From NCBI GenBank assembly GCA_043764095.1, contig JAYUKX010000141.1, forward strand, positions 157,015 through 221,014: 64,000 nt of DNA. Direction: 5' to 3'. The notes beneath the pieces were generated by a model, which worked only from the letters and a program-made list of their open reading frames with translations, searched no databases and was not told the DNA's origin. Source of the stretch: M3007 sp043764095 (lineage in GTDB: Bacteria; Bacteroidota; Bacteroidia; Chitinophagales; Saprospiraceae). Positions 63,791-64,000 of this stretch are shown piece by piece. Position numbers and translations under genes: made by a program. The first letter of the stretch is position 1, and each line of letters opens with the position of its first letter.

Positions 63791-64000
63791 TTTATTTGTT
63801 GTTAATTATTCGTTTCGGAGAGACTAATCAGCCTTTTTCTAGTGTTTACTCTCGCCATAATTAGCCCATCAACCATGCAAAGTTATCTCTTATATTACTC
63901 CAACCACACTACTAGACATTTTTGAAAAGATGCGGAAAAAGTTAGATTTTTGTGTTTTCTCACGACATAATTATCTATGCTCTCTCCGCATTTGCGCAAA

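Overview
The window looks like chromosomal DNA of a member of the Bacteroidota, probably near Saprospiria. The lineage is inferred from gene content and signals, not from a search. The pointers are: a PorX-type regulator of type IX secretion (T9SS), a giant secreted metalloprotease with a Por-type C-terminal tail, a GldM-C-like protein, a fused hisIE, MbnP-family lipoproteins, many lipoproteins, and promoters of the Bacteroidota form TTTG-N19..21-TAnnTTTG. No rRNA, tRNA, CRISPR array, insertion sequence or prophage was seen.

Layout. 1-6.5 kb: 3' part of a UvrD/PcrA helicase, hisF-hisIE, a site-2-type protease, a lipoprotein, an SH3-like lipoprotein and a membrane-anchored MepA-like peptidase. 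6.9-13.9 kb: a 2010-residue alpha-2-macroglobulin-like lipoprotein with a thioester motif, and a Crp/Fnr regulator. 14.2-24.9 kb: an HhH/beta-barrel protein, a glycosyltransferase, plsC, rimO, an SDR/CPBP-protease pair, an XdhC-like protein, and a two-gene unit of an OmpR-type regulator followed by a membrane-anchored regulator with a degenerate receiver and an AraC-type DNA-binding domain.

25-31 kb is the most distinctive part. A cytochrome c/sugar dehydrogenase fusion is followed by three MbnP-like proteins and one MbnH/MauG-like diheme protein in a single run. Next, with its own well-formed promoter, comes a DUF2188 gene directly abutting a gene for a putative nucleoside-deoxyribosyltransferase/TIR-like protein; this could be an uncharacterised conflict or signalling module. 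31-43 kb: two very large secreted proteins, then an operon of a membrane Fe-S protein, an M61-like peptidase, a DUF2306-like protein and a lamin-tail protein. 43-55 kb: a PyrR-like phosphoribosyltransferase, a DUF2911 protein, a cyclase-family hydrolase, a small unlisted gene (45884-46027), a DUF4442 thioesterase-like protein, porX, a likely surface-polysaccharide membrane pair, a LolC/E-type permease, a DedA protein, a NifU-like protein, msrA and the GldM-C-like protein. 55-64 kb: housekeeping genes pyrG, lipB, kbl, gapA and pgk, then two AT-rich genes of unknown function.

The intergenic DNA is rich in palindromes. There is a recurrent hairpin built on CCTATTGTCGGGG, a 160-bp element with perfect 24-bp inverted ends at 51345-51504, a family of ACGGATTGA-type repeats at 18211-18476, a perfect 25-bp stem overlapping the end of the cyclase gene, and a 650-bp repeat composite between gapA and pgk. 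Several genes have a TAnnTTTG -7 box only 4-9 bp before the start codon, which suggests leaderless or very short-leader transcripts.
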